A stretch of DNA of 61,621 nt from Streptococcus mitis (GCF_001579045.1 NZ_KQ970262.1:370323-431943); one strand, 5' to 3'. Positions 47,942 to 56,392 are shown, counted from the stretch's first letter. Numbers and translations: made by a program. The notes: generated by a model not told the origin, from the letters alone.

Positions 47942-49288
47942 ATGAGAGAATACGATATCATTGCTATCGGTGGAGGTAGTGGAGGAATTGCCACCATGAA
48001 CCGTGCCGGTGAACATGGAGCCAAAGCAGCCGTTATTGAGGAAAAGAAACTAGGTGGAACCTGTGTCAACGTCGGTTGTGTTCCTAAAAAAATCATGTGG
48101 TACGGGGCACAAATTGCTGAAACTTTCCATCAATTTGGAGAAGACTACGGCTTTAAGACTACTGATCTTAACTTTGACTTTGCAACCCTACGTCGCAATC
48201 GTGAAGCTTACATTGATCGTGCTCGTTCTTCTTATGATGGCAGTTTTAAACGTAACGGCGTAGACCTGATTGAAGGTCATGCTGAATTTGTAGATTCTCA
48301 TACTGTCAGCGTAAATGGTGAACTGATTCGTGCTAAACATATCGTGATTGCTTCAGGTGCCCATCCAAGTATTCCAAATATTCCTGGTGCTGAGCTAGGT
48401 GGCTCTTCTGATGATGTATTTGCCTGGGAAGAACTTCCAGAGTCAGTTGCCATTCTAGGCGCTGGTTATATCGCCGTTGAATTGGCTGGCGTGCTCCACA
48501 CTTTTGGTGTCAAGACAAACCTCTTTGTTCGCCGTGATCGCCCTTTACGTGGTTTTGATTCTTACATCGTTGAAGGTTTGGTCAAGGAAATGGAAAGAAC
48601 AAACTTGCCACTTCATACTCACAAAGTCCCTGTCAAGTTAGAAAAAACTGCTGAAGGCATTACCATTCATTTCGAAGATGGTACTAGTCACACAGCTAGC
48701 CAAGTTATCTGGGCTACGGGCCGCCGTCCAAACGTTAAGGGATTGCAACTTGAAAAAGCTGGAGTAACTCTGAACGAACGTGGCTTTATCCAAGTTGATG
48801 AATACCAAAATACTGTTGTTGAAGGAATCTACGCTCTAGGTGATGTAACAGGTGAAAAAGAACTGACTCCAGTTGCTATCAAGGCTGGGCGTACCCTATC
48901 TGAACGTCTCTTTAACGGCAAAACAACTGCTAAAATGGATTACTCAACTATTCCAACCGTTGTCTTTTCACACCCTGCTATCGGAACGGTTGGATTGACA
49001 GAAGAGCAAGCTATCAAAGAATATGGTCAAGACCAAATCAAGGTTTACAAATCAAGCTTTGCATCTATGTACTCTGCCGTTACTAGTAATAGACAAGAAT
49101 CCCGTTTCAAATTGATAACAGCTGGTTCAGAAGAAAAAGTTGTCGGACTTCATGGAATTGGCTACGGCGTTGATGAAATGATTCAGGGATTTGCCGTTGC
49201 TATCAAAATGGGAGCAACCAAGGCTGACTTTGACACAACTGTTGCGATTCACCCAACTGCATCTGAAGAATTTGTAACCATGCGTTAA
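47942..49288 (+). CDS. gor: Glutathione-disulfide reductase
   Basis: A 448-residue FAD/NADPH pyridine-nucleotide disulfide oxidoreductase. N-terminal FAD motif [13 protein letters not shown], redox-active pair [13 protein letters not shown] (Cys-x4-Cys), NADPH motif [17 protein letters not shown], second FAD motif YALGDVTG and the active-site HPTASEEFV. Streptococci import glutathione, and Gor keeps it reduced in oxidative stress. Monocistronic; ends at a terminator. Confidence 0.96.
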   Translation: MREYDIIAIGGGSGGIATMNRAGEHGAKAAVIEEKKLGGTCVNVGCVPKKIMWYGAQIAETFHQFGEDYGFKTTDLNFDFATLRRNREAYIDRARSSYDGSFKRNGVDLIEGHAEFVDSHTVSVNGELIRAKHIVIASGAHPSIPNIPGAELGGSSDDVFAWEELPESVAILGAGYIAVELAGVLHTFGVKTNLFVRRDRPLRGFDSYIVEGLVKEMERTNLPLHTHKVPVKLEKTAEGITIHFEDGTSHTASQVIWATGRRPNVKGLQLEKAGVTLNERGFIQVDEYQNTVVEGIYALGDVTGEKELTPVAIKAGRTLSERLFNGKTTAKMDYSTIPTVVFSHPAIGTVGLTEEQAIKEYGQDQIKVYKSSFASMYSAVTSNRQESRFKLITAGSEEKVVGLHGIGYGVDEMIQGFAVAIKMGATKADFDTTVAIHPTASEEFVTMR

Positions 49289-49295
49289 TCGAAAT

Positions 49296-49331
49296 AAAAG
49301 AAGCTGATACAAATGTGTCTGCTTCTTTTTT
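49296..49331 (+). terminator. Terminator after gor
   Basis: AAAAGAAGC and GCTTCTTTT arms with a 16-base loop, then TT. Confidence 0.82.
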
Positions 49332-49423
49332 GATGTTTTACGAATCAACAAAACAATTACCCACCTTAACCAGTAAGCAAAATCGGCCGTTACAGTTTTT
49401 GTTACCTTGTTTTTAAAAATTGG

Positions 49424-49451
49424 TTGACAATGATTCCTCTATGAGTATAAT
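49424..49451 (+). promoter_or_regulatory. bioY promoter
   Basis: TTGACA (49424-49429), 16-bp spacer, TATAAT (49446-49451). Confidence 0.85.
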
Positions 49452-49482
49452 AGTTACTATATATTAGAAAAGAGGTTAACTA
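49451..49482 (+). promoter_or_regulatory. BirA-like biotin operator
   Basis: TAGTTACTA-N14-GGTTAACTA. The right half is a perfect BirA half-site, the left matches 6 of 9 positions of its inverse (TAGTTAACC). It covers the -10 to +25 region, ending at the start codon, as expected for biotin-dependent repression. Confidence 0.7.
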
Positions 49483-49484
49483 TT

Positions 49485-50021
49485 TTGAAAAAAGCTCACG
49501 TTTATGCTATCCCTGCTATTGGGGCTGCTCTCATTGCTGTTTTGGCACAAATCAGTCTTCCAATTGGACCTGTTCCCTTCACTCTGCAGAACTTTGCAAT
49601 CGGCTTGATTGCTACTGTCTTTAGACCAAGAGAGGCTGTACTTTCTGTTGGACTCTATCTTCTTCTAGGCGCCATCGGTCTTCCTGTTTTTGCAGGAGGT
49701 GGAGCTGGATTGCAGGCTTTGGTTGGTCCTACTGCAGGTTATCTTTGGTTTTATCTTGTATACTCTGGACTTACTTCTTCCCTAACTAACAGCGAGAGTG
49801 GTATTGTCAAGATTTTTCTTGCAAACCTCTTGGGTGATGCCCTTGTCTTTGTCGGCGGGATTCTCAGCTTGCATTTCCTAGCTGGAATGGCATTTGAAAA
49901 AGCTCTTGTTGTTGGAGTCATTCCCTTTATCATTCCAGACCTTGGTAAACTTCTGGCTATTAGTTTTATTAGCCGTCCACTACTTCAACGCCTTAAAAAT
50001 CAGGCTTACTTTGCTAACTAA
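49485..50021 (+). CDS. bioY: Biotin transporter BioY
   Basis: A 178-residue, six-helix S-component of an ECF-type biotin importer. Typical BioY blocks: QISLPIGPVPFTLQNFAIG near residue 22-40, GLYLLLGAIGLPVFAGG, and GPTAGYL. It starts with TTG at 49485, with GAGG 9 bases upstream; no nearby ATG fits. No bio synthesis genes are adjacent, so the cell likely depends on imported biotin. The operator upstream indicates BirA control. Confidence 0.93.
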   Translation: MKKAHVYAIPAIGAALIAVLAQISLPIGPVPFTLQNFAIGLIATVFRPREAVLSVGLYLLLGAIGLPVFAGGGAGLQALVGPTAGYLWFYLVYSGLTSSLTNSESGIVKIFLANLLGDALVFVGGILSLHFLAGMAFEKALVVGVIPFIIPDLGKLLAISFISRPLLQRLKNQAYFAN

Positions 50022-50074
50022 AAAGGATATCGAGTTGACATGACTTAGTATCCTTTTCTTTCATTTTGAAAACT

Positions 50075-50227
50075 TATACTCAATGAAAATCAAAGAGCAA
50101 ACTAGGAAACTATCCGCAGGTTGCTCAAAACACTGTTTTGAGGTTGTGGATAGAACTGACGAAGTCAGTAACCATACATACGGCAAGGCAACGCTGACGC
50201 GGTTTGAAGAGATTTTCGAAGAGTATT
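50075..50227. repeat. BOX element 1
   Basis: About 153 bp containing the boxA core TACGGCAAGGCAACGCTGAC (50180s), the boxB palindrome around CAAAACACTGTTTTG, and the boxC-type end TATACTCAATGAAAATCAAAG. BOX elements are non-autonomous repeats typical of S. pneumoniae and S. mitis. Its last bases overlap the stop codon of the following minus-strand gene. Confidence 0.93.
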
Positions 50228-50441
50228 AGTTTCCTTTAAAGGCATCCACCATTGTTTGAAATTCTTCATTGGAAAGAGTAATCCCTTTGCCCATTTTAGT
50301 ATGATCTGGGCTCCAAGCACGAATATCAAACTTTGCAGGAGCACCATTAAAGCTCACACGGTTGATTTCCTTGGTCCAACCTTTTTCGTTTTCAGAAAGA
50401 GTCAACAAGTGCTCTTCGATTTCAAATGTAAATTCTGCCAT
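50226..50441 (-). CDS. YdbC/PC4-like ssDNA-binding protein (late competence gene)
   Basis: A 71-residue protein of the YdbC family, which has the fold of the eukaryotic coactivator PC4 and binds single-stranded DNA. Sequence features: EHLLTLSENEKGWTKEINRVSFNG, FDIRAWSPDHTKMGKGITLSNEEF. AAGGAG ribosome binding site. A sigma-X cin-box TACGAATA lies about 30 bp upstream, so it should be a late competence gene; the pneumococcal equivalent is, as I recall, in the competence regulon. Its stop codon is formed at the junction with a BOX element. Confidence 0.85.
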   Translation of the reverse strand: MAEFTFEIEEHLLTLSENEKGWTKEINRVSFNGAPAKFDIRAWSPDHTKMGKGITLSNEEFQTMVDAFKGN

Positions 50442-50471
50442 TTTCTTCTCCTTTTTTAGCTTTCATTAGTT

Positions 50472-50479
50472 TATTCGTA
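50472..50479 (-). promoter_or_regulatory. cin-box (ComX/sigma-X promoter)
   Basis: TACGAATA preceded by TTT on the minus strand, a perfect match to the late competence promoter consensus, 30 bp upstream of the ATG at 50441. Confidence 0.85.
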
Positions 50480-50538
50480 AAATCTTGTAGATTTTAGGAA
50501 AATTTTATATAATATGGTATAAAAGAAGGGAGGCCACT

Positions 50539-50859
50539 ATGAGATATAAATTCCAGCAAGTTCTAGATAAAATACATGACTTTTTAAATGGACATGACCA
50601 ACCTGACCAGACTGAAAGCAACTCCCTTACAGCTACTATTGAAGAGGCTATCCAGAAACAAACTGCTGTTCACCTTATCTTGTCTGAGACAAGCTTTACA
50701 GGTGACATCATCAAATACGATCAGCAACGCCAGCAAATTATCGTGAAAAATTTTGCCAAAAATGTAAGTCGTATTATCCGCATAAGCGATATTCAACGTC
50801 TGCGATATGTCCCTTCAACTGTCCAGACAGCCCAAAAAAATAGATTTAAGAAAGAGTGA
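50539..50859 (+). CDS. Conserved hypothetical protein, 106 aa
   Basis: A 106-residue soluble protein. Residues 30-90 form a beta-rich segment (HLILSETSFTGDIIKYDQQRQQIIVKNF) that ends in SRIIRISDIQRLRYV, weakly reminiscent of YolD/Sm-like domains, but I cannot assign a family. GGGAGG ribosome binding site; -10 TATAAT at about 50508. Divergent from the competence-linked gene and convergent with the ATP-cone gene. Confidence 0.65.
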   Translation: MRYKFQQVLDKIHDFLNGHDQPDQTESNSLTATIEEAIQKQTAVHLILSETSFTGDIIKYDQQRQQIIVKNFAKNVSRIIRISDIQRLRYVPSTVQTAQKNRFKKE

Positions 50860-50888
50860 GATGTAGTTGCTTCATCCCACTCTTTTTT
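50851..50888. terminator. Bidirectional terminator
   Basis: AAAGAGTG-(A)GATG...CATC(C)-CACTCTTTTTT between two convergent genes; the left arm overlaps the stop of the 106-aa gene. Confidence 0.85.
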
Positions 50889-50889
50889 C

Positions 50890-51228
50890 TTAGCGAACTT
50901 GTTCAAAATGTAAATGAACCGCGATATGATCTCCATAACCACTTCTTTCCAAGTCACGTTGTAGACGATAGGAAATGTAGTGTTCTGCGATGGTAATGTA
51001 ACCTGCTCCCAGTAAACGATGTTCAACCAAAGACTGAATCATGCTGATGGTAGCACGTTCCACCTTGGCTTCTTCCAAATCCAAAACCACTTTCTTAGTG
51101 ACTTGTGCAAGGTTTTGACGCAAATCATCTGTCAATACATAGACAGTCTGAGCTGCTTTTAAGATAGCTTGGTAAATCTTATCTGGATTAAATTCAGCAA
51201 TTTCACCATCACGTTTGATTACTTGCAT
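50890..51228 (-). CDS. Stand-alone ATP-cone domain protein
   Basis: A 112-residue protein that is almost entirely an ATP-cone, the nucleotide-sensing module of ribonucleotide reductases and NrdR: VIKRDGEIAEFNPDKIYQAILKAAQ at the N-terminus, and ERATISMIQSLVEHRLLGAGY and AEHYISYRLQRD at the end. There is no zinc finger or catalytic domain. Adjacent to trmD (11-bp gap). Function unknown; possibly a free nucleotide sensor. Confidence 0.85.
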   Translation of the reverse strand: MQVIKRDGEIAEFNPDKIYQAILKAAQTVYVLTDDLRQNLAQVTKKVVLDLEEAKVERATISMIQSLVEHRLLGAGYITIAEHYISYRLQRDLERSGYGDHIAVHLHFEQVR

Positions 51229-51239
51229 AGGTTTCTCCT

Positions 51240-51959
51240 TTATTCTTTGTTTTCTTTGATTTCTGCCAGCATTTTTTCTTCTTCTGCTGTCAGTTGATAA
51301 TGTTCAAGCAAATCCGGTCTGCGTTTATAGGTTTTCTTTAAACTCTCATACAGGCGCCACTGACGAATCTTTTCATGGTGCCCACTCATCAGAACATCTG
51401 GTACAACCATGCCTCGATAATCATAGGGACGTGTGTACTGAGGATACTCGAGAAGCCCAGAAGAAAAACTATCATCTTGGTGACTAGACTCCTTGCCAAT
51501 CACTTCTGGAATCAGGCGTACCGTAGCATCGATCATTGTCATGGCTGCCAATTCACCACCAGTCAAGACATAGTCGCCCAGAGAAATCTCATCTGTCACC
51601 AAGGTCTTAATGCGCTCGTCATAGCCCTCATAGTGCCCACAGATAAAGATTAGCTCTTCCTCTTGAGCCAAATCCTCAGCGTAAGCTTGATCGAACTGTT
51701 TCCCAGCAGGATCGAGGAGAATGACGCGCGGATTTTTCTTTTCAATAGCATCGAAGGCATCGAAAATGGGTTGGGCTCGGAGCAACATCCCCTGACCGCC
51801 TCCGTAGGGCTCATCATCTACATGACGGGCCTTTTCAGCATTTTCTCGAAAATTATGATACTGGATATCCAAGAGCCCTTTTTCACGTGCCTTTCCAACG
51901 ATTGAGTGCTCCAGTGGAGAAAACATCTCTGGAAAGAGGGTTAAAATATCAATCTTCAT
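51240..51959 (-). CDS. trmD: tRNA (guanine-N1)-methyltransferase
   Basis: A 239-residue SPOUT-class methyltransferase making m1G37 in tRNA, important for reading-frame maintenance. Motifs: [46 protein letters not shown] (trefoil knot, SAM) and [21 protein letters not shown]. Overlaps rimM by 11 bp. Its C-terminal KENKE tail is a lineage extension. Confidence 0.97.
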   Translation of the reverse strand: MKIDILTLFPEMFSPLEHSIVGKAREKGLLDIQYHNFRENAEKARHVDDEPYGGGQGMLLRAQPIFDAFDAIEKKNPRVILLDPAGKQFDQAYAEDLAQEEELIFICGHYEGYDERIKTLVTDEISLGDYVLTGGELAAMTMIDATVRLIPEVIGKESSHQDDSFSSGLLEYPQYTRPYDYRGMVVPDVLMSGHHEKIRQWRLYESLKKTYKRRPDLLEHYQLTAEEEKMLAEIKENKE

Positions 51960-52467
51960 CGTCTAACCCTTCTAAGATTTCCACATCGACGCGGTTATTT
52001 GGAATATCAACATTTAGAACTACTGGTGGGATATAAGGTAAGAGCAAGTCACGTTTACCTTTTCGCTTGACAACCCAGACATCGTTAGCACCTGGTTGCA
52101 AGATTTCCTTGATGGTTCCAATCAAGTTATCACCCTCATAGACTTCCAAACCGATAATCTCGTGATAATAAAATTCACCATCGTCTAGGTCATTCAAATC
52201 TTCCTCAGCAACCTTGAGACTGTATCCCTTGTACTTTTCGATAGCATTGATATGATACATATCTTTGAATTTAATAATGTCAAAGTTCTTCTGTTTACGG
52301 TGGCTAGCGATGGTCACTGTTTGGACAAACTGATCTTTTTCATCAAACAAGGCTAGCTCAGCCCCTTTTTTAAACCGTTCTTCTGCAAAATCCGTCACAG
52401 ACAAGACTCGCATCTCACCCTGCAACCCTTGCGTATTGACGATTTTCCCAACATTAAAGTAGTTCAT
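51949..52467 (-). CDS. rimM: 16S rRNA maturation factor RimM
   Basis: A 172-residue RimM with an N-terminal barrel ([17 protein letters not shown]) and a C-terminal PRC-barrel ([36 protein letters not shown]). It assists 30S head assembly and binds S19. Coupled to trmD, the common rpsP-khpA-rimM-trmD arrangement, here interrupted by two other genes. Confidence 0.96.
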   Translation of the reverse strand: MNYFNVGKIVNTQGLQGEMRVLSVTDFAEERFKKGAELALFDEKDQFVQTVTIASHRKQKNFDIIKFKDMYHINAIEKYKGYSLKVAEEDLNDLDDGEFYYHEIIGLEVYEGDNLIGTIKEILQPGANDVWVVKRKGKRDLLLPYIPPVVLNVDIPNNRVDVEILEGLDDED

Positions 52468-52497
52468 CTTGTCTCCTATACTCTATTTCTTTCCATC

Positions 52498-53286
52498 TTA
52501 TTCGGACAATTCTCGAATAATAGTCACAATTTTTTCTGATTCTGACCATTGTAAATAATGGTGATTCCCTCCTAAAATGAGTTTAGTATTGGAAGTCCAA
52601 TATTCTGATTCTCTGTACTCTTTTTCTCTATAAGGCTGACAAAAAATAAATACAGGGATATAAGATTCTATAAATACATTCTCAAAATCTTCCTCAGTAA
52701 TCTCTCCAGATATCTGAAATCCTGTATCTTGATTTTCCAACTCTGAACCTTTTTCTTGCATTATTTCCCAGATTTTTTTATTAGTTTCAGGGCTAAATGT
52801 TGCTTGAGTTAAGTTCTTAAAATAAAGTTCAGGACCATACTCGTCAATCAGCCTCATCTGCTCTTCCATTTCTGGATAAGGATTTTCTGAAAAATCAGCA
52901 AACATGACTTTTTTAGTTGTCGGTTCCATTGCTACTAAAGCCTGACACTTAATTGGTTTCTTGAGCAATTTACAAGCTAAAATTCCACTCAAACTATGTA
53001 CACAAAGTATATATTCAGAAATCCCTAATTCTTCAAGTACTTCATAAACCGCATCTACAAGATTATCTAGATTTTTTCCAGCTTGGTCATGAATCGGACT
53101 CCTACCTGTATTCGGAAAATCAATTGTCAAATAACCAATTGTGGGAGGAAGTTTTTCAAGTATAAGTGAAAAATTTTCATAACTTGGTAGCAAACCTGCG
53201 CCACTTAAACAAACTAGCATTTTCTTTTGCTTTTGATAAGTAACAGAGAGACTACCAATTTCTGTAGATACTTCAAACCTCTTCAT
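52498..53286 (-). CDS. Alpha/beta hydrolase
   Basis: A 262-residue alpha/beta-hydrolase-fold protein: oxyanion region CLSGAGLLPS, DFPNTGRSPI, nucleophile elbow CVHSLSGILA (Ser in HSLSG), a cap region, and a C-terminal catalytic His in LGGNHHYLQWSES. AT-rich compared with its neighbours. It lies between rimM and the MazG-like gene, in the middle of a ribosome-related run, suggesting insertion. The ATG at 53286 is used; the TTG at 53298 is less likely. Substrate unknown. Confidence 0.82.
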   Translation of the reverse strand: MKRFEVSTEIGSLSVTYQKQKKMLVCLSGAGLLPSYENFSLILEKLPPTIGYLTIDFPNTGRSPIHDQAGKNLDNLVDAVYEVLEELGISEYILCVHSLSGILACKLLKKPIKCQALVAMEPTTKKVMFADFSENPYPEMEEQMRLIDEYGPELYFKNLTQATFSPETNKKIWEIMQEKGSELENQDTGFQISGEITEEDFENVFIESYIPVFIFCQPYREKEYRESEYWTSNTKLILGGNHHYLQWSESEKIVTIIRELSE

Positions 53287-53383
53287 AAAGAAATCCAATC
53301 GTTCTATATAATGAATTATTAAAAATCCTTATCCTTTATTTTAACACGTTCCAAGGATTTTCACAAGTTGGAGGAAGAGGACA

Positions 53384-53716
53384 TCAACTCTTGTCCCCCT
53401 TTAAAAAGCCTTCCAAATCTCGTTCATGCTGATATTTGATAGCCGCCTTTTTGTCTTTTTCAAAGATAGTCTTGGTTAGATCTATCTCGTTGATGGCTGC
53501 AATTGCGACGGTGTAGTGAATGACATCAGCCAGTTCTTTTGCTAGTTCCTCGTTCGAATCCTGAACGCCCTCTTTTCGACCAGAGCGCCCATTCAAAACC
53601 TCAGCTACTTCTCCGACTTCTTCTACTAGCTTAATAAAAAGACCTTCTTCTGTTCTAGATTGTCGGTAATGGTCAAGTAAATATCCCTCTAGTTGTCTAA
53701 CTGTTAAATCTCTCAT
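53384..53716 (-). CDS. MazG-like nucleotide pyrophosphohydrolase
   Basis: A 110-residue all-alpha NTP pyrophosphohydrolase (MazG/dCTPase-like): FIKLVEEVGEVAEVLNG (EExxE metal motif) and ELAKELADVIHYTVAIA (ExxD motif). Predicted to hydrolyse aberrant or surplus nucleotides. Start ATG 53716 with AAGGAG; the reading frame extends further upstream into khpA's 3' end but has no suitable start. Coupled closely with khpA. Confidence 0.85.
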   Translation of the reverse strand: MRDLTVRQLEGYLLDHYRQSRTEEGLFIKLVEEVGEVAEVLNGRSGRKEGVQDSNEELAKELADVIHYTVAIAAINEIDLTKTIFEKDKKAAIKYQHERDLEGFLKGDKS

Positions 53717-53759
53717 TCTTTCTCCTTGCAAAAAAAGCGAGACATCCGTCCCGCCCTTC

Positions 53760-53999
53760 TTATTTTTCGTCAATAACGATTCTTACTTTTTTGTCTTCAG
53801 TTGGGACAGAGTAGACAATCGTTCTTATCGCAGAAATAGTGCGACCCTTACGACCGATTACACGACCCACATCGCTTTGATCAAGATCCAAATGATATTC
53901 CAAAAATTCTGGTGTATCTTCAATCTTGATAGTTAAGGCATCTGGTTGTGAAATCAAGGGTTTCACAATCGCAATAATGAGATTTTCAATCGTATCCAT
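53760..53999 (-). CDS. khpA: KH-domain RNA-binding protein KhpA
   Basis: A 79-residue single type-II KH-domain protein with the RNA-binding loop [19 protein letters not shown] (GxxG as GRKG). In streptococci KhpA pairs with KhpB (EloR/Jag) to control division and elongation. Encoded 19 bp after rpsP, the usual operon position. Confidence 0.95.
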   Translation of the reverse strand: MDTIENLIIAIVKPLISQPDALTIKIEDTPEFLEYHLDLDQSDVGRVIGRKGRTISAIRTIVYSVPTEDKKVRIVIDEK

Positions 54000-54018
54000 C
54001 TGTCAACCTACTTTAAAC

Positions 54019-54291
54019 TTATTTTGAGAATTTAGAATCGTGGAATTTTTTCAATACGCCTTCTTTTGAAAGGATGTTACGTACTGTATCTGAAGGTTGA
54101 GCTCCATCAGCCAACCATGCAAGAACGCGGTCTTCTTTCAAAGTTACTTGGTTTTCTGCAACAAGTGGGTTGTAAGTTCCAACTGTTTCGATGAAACGTC
54201 CGTCACGTGGTGAACGTGAATCTGCTACGTTGATACGGTAGAAAGGTTTTTTCTTAGAACCCATACGAGTCAAACGGATTTTAACTGCCAT
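54019..54291 (-). CDS. rpsP: 30S ribosomal protein S16
   Basis: A 90-residue S16: [35 protein letters not shown], and [17 protein letters not shown]. First gene of the rpsP-khpA-...-rimM-trmD run, with the promoter in 54300-54370. Confidence 0.98.
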   Translation of the reverse strand: MAVKIRLTRMGSKKKPFYRINVADSRSPRDGRFIETVGTYNPLVAENQVTLKEDRVLAWLADGAQPSDTVRNILSKEGVLKKFHDSKFSK

Positions 54292-54481
54292 TTTTAAAGT
54301 CTCTTTTCTTATTTTTTATTTCGGTGAAATAGCTGAGCTATTTAGCACATGTTCTATTATAACAGATTTCTGACAGGTGTCAAGAAAAAAACTTGACAGA
54401 CTATAAAATTCTTAAACCATTTAGAAATTTGTTAGAAGTAGGAAATATATGTTTGAAAGAAGCTATCCGTGAATACTATTT

Positions 54482-54636
54482 TATACTCTTCGAAAATCAA
54501 AGAGCAAACTAGGAAGCTAGCCGCAGGTTGCTCAAAGCACTGCTTTGAGGTTGTAGATAAGACTGACGAAGTCAGTTACATATATCTACGGCAAGGCAAA
54601 GCTGACGTAGTTTGAAGAGATTTTCGAAGAGTATTA
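54482..54636. repeat. BOX element 2
   Basis: 155 bp with TACGGCAAGGCAAAGCTGAC, CTCAAAGCACTGCTTTGAG and terminal TATACTCTTCGAAAATC in inverted orientation at both ends. About 85% like BOX element 1. Located between rpsP and an accessory region. Confidence 0.93.
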
Positions 54637-55044
54637 GAAAAATTTTATAAAGACCATCAAGTCAAACCCTTCATCTCTCCTGAACGAGATTTGGATGCTT
54701 GACTTCTACATCCCAAACCCGTTCCCAAGCGAAATATCAAGGATTTTAAGAACGATATCTACTAATTATTTATAAAATATGAAGTAATAGATTCTAAATA
54801 AGGAAATAATTTAGTTCTGTAAAAATTAACTTCTACACCTATAACGCTTATTCTGACAGACTTTATACAGTCTAAGAAAAAAAGTAGAGATTCATACAAT
54901 ATCCAGATTTTTCAAAAATTCTTTATCATCAAATATTGTTAACGAAGCTATCCAAACCAAATCCGATGCATTGCTTCAAAGAATTCTTTAGTTGTTTGAC
55001 TATCAAGAGCTTTTATTAAAAAATTTTTTCAAATAATTTCCACA

Positions 55045-55073
55045 TTGACACATAAATTCTTGCTTTCTAAATT
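55045..55073 (+). promoter_or_regulatory. Promoter of the membrane protein/XRE pair
   Basis: TTGACA (55045-55050), 17-bp spacer, TAAATT (55068-55073). The -10 is weak (4 of 6). Confidence 0.5.
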
Positions 55074-55078
55074 TAAAT

Positions 55079-55123
55079 GTGATATATTTATAACATAAAA
55101 TTTAAGTGTTATATATTTATAAC
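55079..55123 (+). promoter_or_regulatory. Twin palindromic operators
   Basis: GTGATATATTTATAAC (55079-55094) and GTTATATATTTATAAC (55108-55123) are two 16-bp palindromes with arms GTTATA/TATAAC, the first with one mismatch, embedded in a 29-bp direct repeat ending TAACATAAAA. Their position just downstream of the promoter suggests autorepression by the XRE protein encoded in this unit. Confidence 0.65.
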
Positions 55124-55141
55124 ATAAAAAAGGAGTCTATC

Positions 55142-55738
55142 ATGAAAAAAAGTCAAAAAATGCGTGGCCTCATTGCAATGATTGCCGTAGCTCTCTTTAT
55201 TGATTTTATTGTTTTATTTGGTTCTAATCTTAGTTGGGGACCCAAGTTAGTTATTACTGGTATTTCAGTGTCAGGTCAAATTCTAGCTATTTGGGGCTGG
55301 CTACATATGAAACCATGGCCTCATAAGAGTCAGAAAAGTAAGGGAAAGACTATTTTTGACTTGTCTACTAAGCTTTACACGATACTTTTTTTTGCAGCAA
55401 GCATTTTTTATACAGTAGGGATTTGGGTTGCGACCCCAAGCGTAAGTTCTGGTATTAAAGAATGGATTTTGGGAATTGGCCTCGTTATTGAAGTGATTGT
55501 ATTTGGTTTTTTCTGTTTGAAAAATGTCAAGGAAACTCCGGACGAACGCTTTTATGCTAATTTAGCCAAGGCAGCTAGCTTGATGTTTGTTTTTATACTA
55601 GGCGCACTGATGATCCTAGCAGTTATCATTGGGTATATGGGGTCTCTCACTCTTTACATGGGTCAGATATTTATTAGCATAGCTGCCTTGATTTTCATCT
55701 TTGCGGTTGTCTATCTTATCTTGGAACGGAGAGGATAA
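55142..55738 (+). CDS. Integral membrane protein, unknown function
   Basis: A 198-residue protein with about six hydrophobic helices and no recognisable catalytic motif. Start ATG 55142 with AAAGGAG. Encoded directly before a small XRE regulator (stop and start 2 bp apart), an arrangement seen in Firmicutes where the membrane protein antagonises or senses for the regulator. I do not recognise the family with confidence. Confidence 0.75.
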   Translation: MKKSQKMRGLIAMIAVALFIDFIVLFGSNLSWGPKLVITGISVSGQILAIWGWLHMKPWPHKSQKSKGKTIFDLSTKLYTILFFAASIFYTVGIWVATPSVSSGIKEWILGIGLVIEVIVFGFFCLKNVKETPDERFYANLAKAASLMFVFILGALMILAVIIGYMGSLTLYMGQIFISIAALIFIFAVVYLILERRG

Positions 55739-55740
55739 GC

Positions 55741-55965
55741 ATGGCCAAAGAAAGCAAGATTATTACTAATCTCAAATCTGTTCGTGAGTCCACAGGCATG
55801 ACCCAGCAGGAGTTAGCCGACCGCATCGGCATGCGACGCGAGACAATTCTGCACTTGGAAAATAATCGTTACAATCCTTCGCTGGAAATGGCTCTTAAAA
55901 TTGCTCAAGTTTTTAATCTAAAAGTAGAAGACCTCTTTGAACTCAGACAGAAAGAGGAAGCATAA
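55741..55965 (+). CDS. XRE-family small regulator
   Basis: A 74-residue Cro/C1-type helix-turn-helix protein, essentially only the DNA-binding domain: TGMTQQELADRIGMRRETILHLENNRYNPSLEMALKIAQ. Similar to YgzD/YozG-type regulators paired with membrane proteins. Probably binds the twin palindromes upstream of the operon. Confidence 0.9.
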   Translation: MAKESKIITNLKSVRESTGMTQQELADRIGMRRETILHLENNRYNPSLEMALKIAQVFNLKVEDLFELRQKEEA

Positions 55966-56331
55966 TTCTTTTCGAGACCTAGTATTAAGTTCATTGATTA
56001 ATTAGGAATTGAAGCCAAAAGAAAAAATCCTTTGAAAATGTGCTCTTTTAAAATATAGTAATTCTTTCGAATTAACGTTTGCTAATTGTGATGCTTTACG
56101 AGCTTTCTTAAGATCTGGTTGGAAAAACTATGATTTGAATAACCTTCAGTAAATGCTTAAAATCAATGTTTTCCAACTTTTTCAGAAAACAGAATTTCAT
56201 CTAATTTGAATAAATTTCAGTTGAATGGTGTGAATTTCACCCCAAAAAATCAAAAAAATGAGCTAGAATGTACCGAAAAGTTCACACCACTATTTAGATG
56301 ATTTTTTATTTTGCCTGTTTTTACCTATGGT

Positions 56332-56358
56332 CTTACCCACGACAAAAATTATAGAGCC
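56332..56358 (-). mobile_element. Probable ISL3-family IS end
   Basis: On the minus strand, GGCTCTATAATTTTTGTCGT followed by GGGTAAG fits the ISL3 terminal repeat pattern GG-TCT...GT.GTGGGT. Only one end is visible; no transposase is left. Confidence 0.45.
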
Positions 56359-56361
56359 AAA

Positions 56362-56392
56362 AAACCCTAGTCACACATTTGAACTAGGTTTT
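56362..56392 (-). terminator. Hairpin downstream of the HxlR gene
   Basis: AAAACCCTAGT and ACTAGGTTTTT arms around an 11-base loop; reads as a terminator on both strands. Confidence 0.65.

Larger units (their letters stand above)
54292..55141. other. Long intergenic region upstream of the membrane protein/XRE pair
   Basis: Contains the rpsP promoter, BOX element 2 and about 450 bp of AT-rich sequence without genes. Just after the BOX (54637-54760) a short open stretch (EKFYKDHQVKPFISPERDL) breaks off at a stop and looks like a remnant of a lost gene; I cannot name it. The regulatory palindromes at 55079 and 55108 close the region. Confidence 0.5.

Noticed and set aside
49338-49345. Cin-box-like TACGAATC upstream of bioY
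   Set aside because: It differs from TACGAATA at the last position, and bioY has its own near-consensus promoter much closer.
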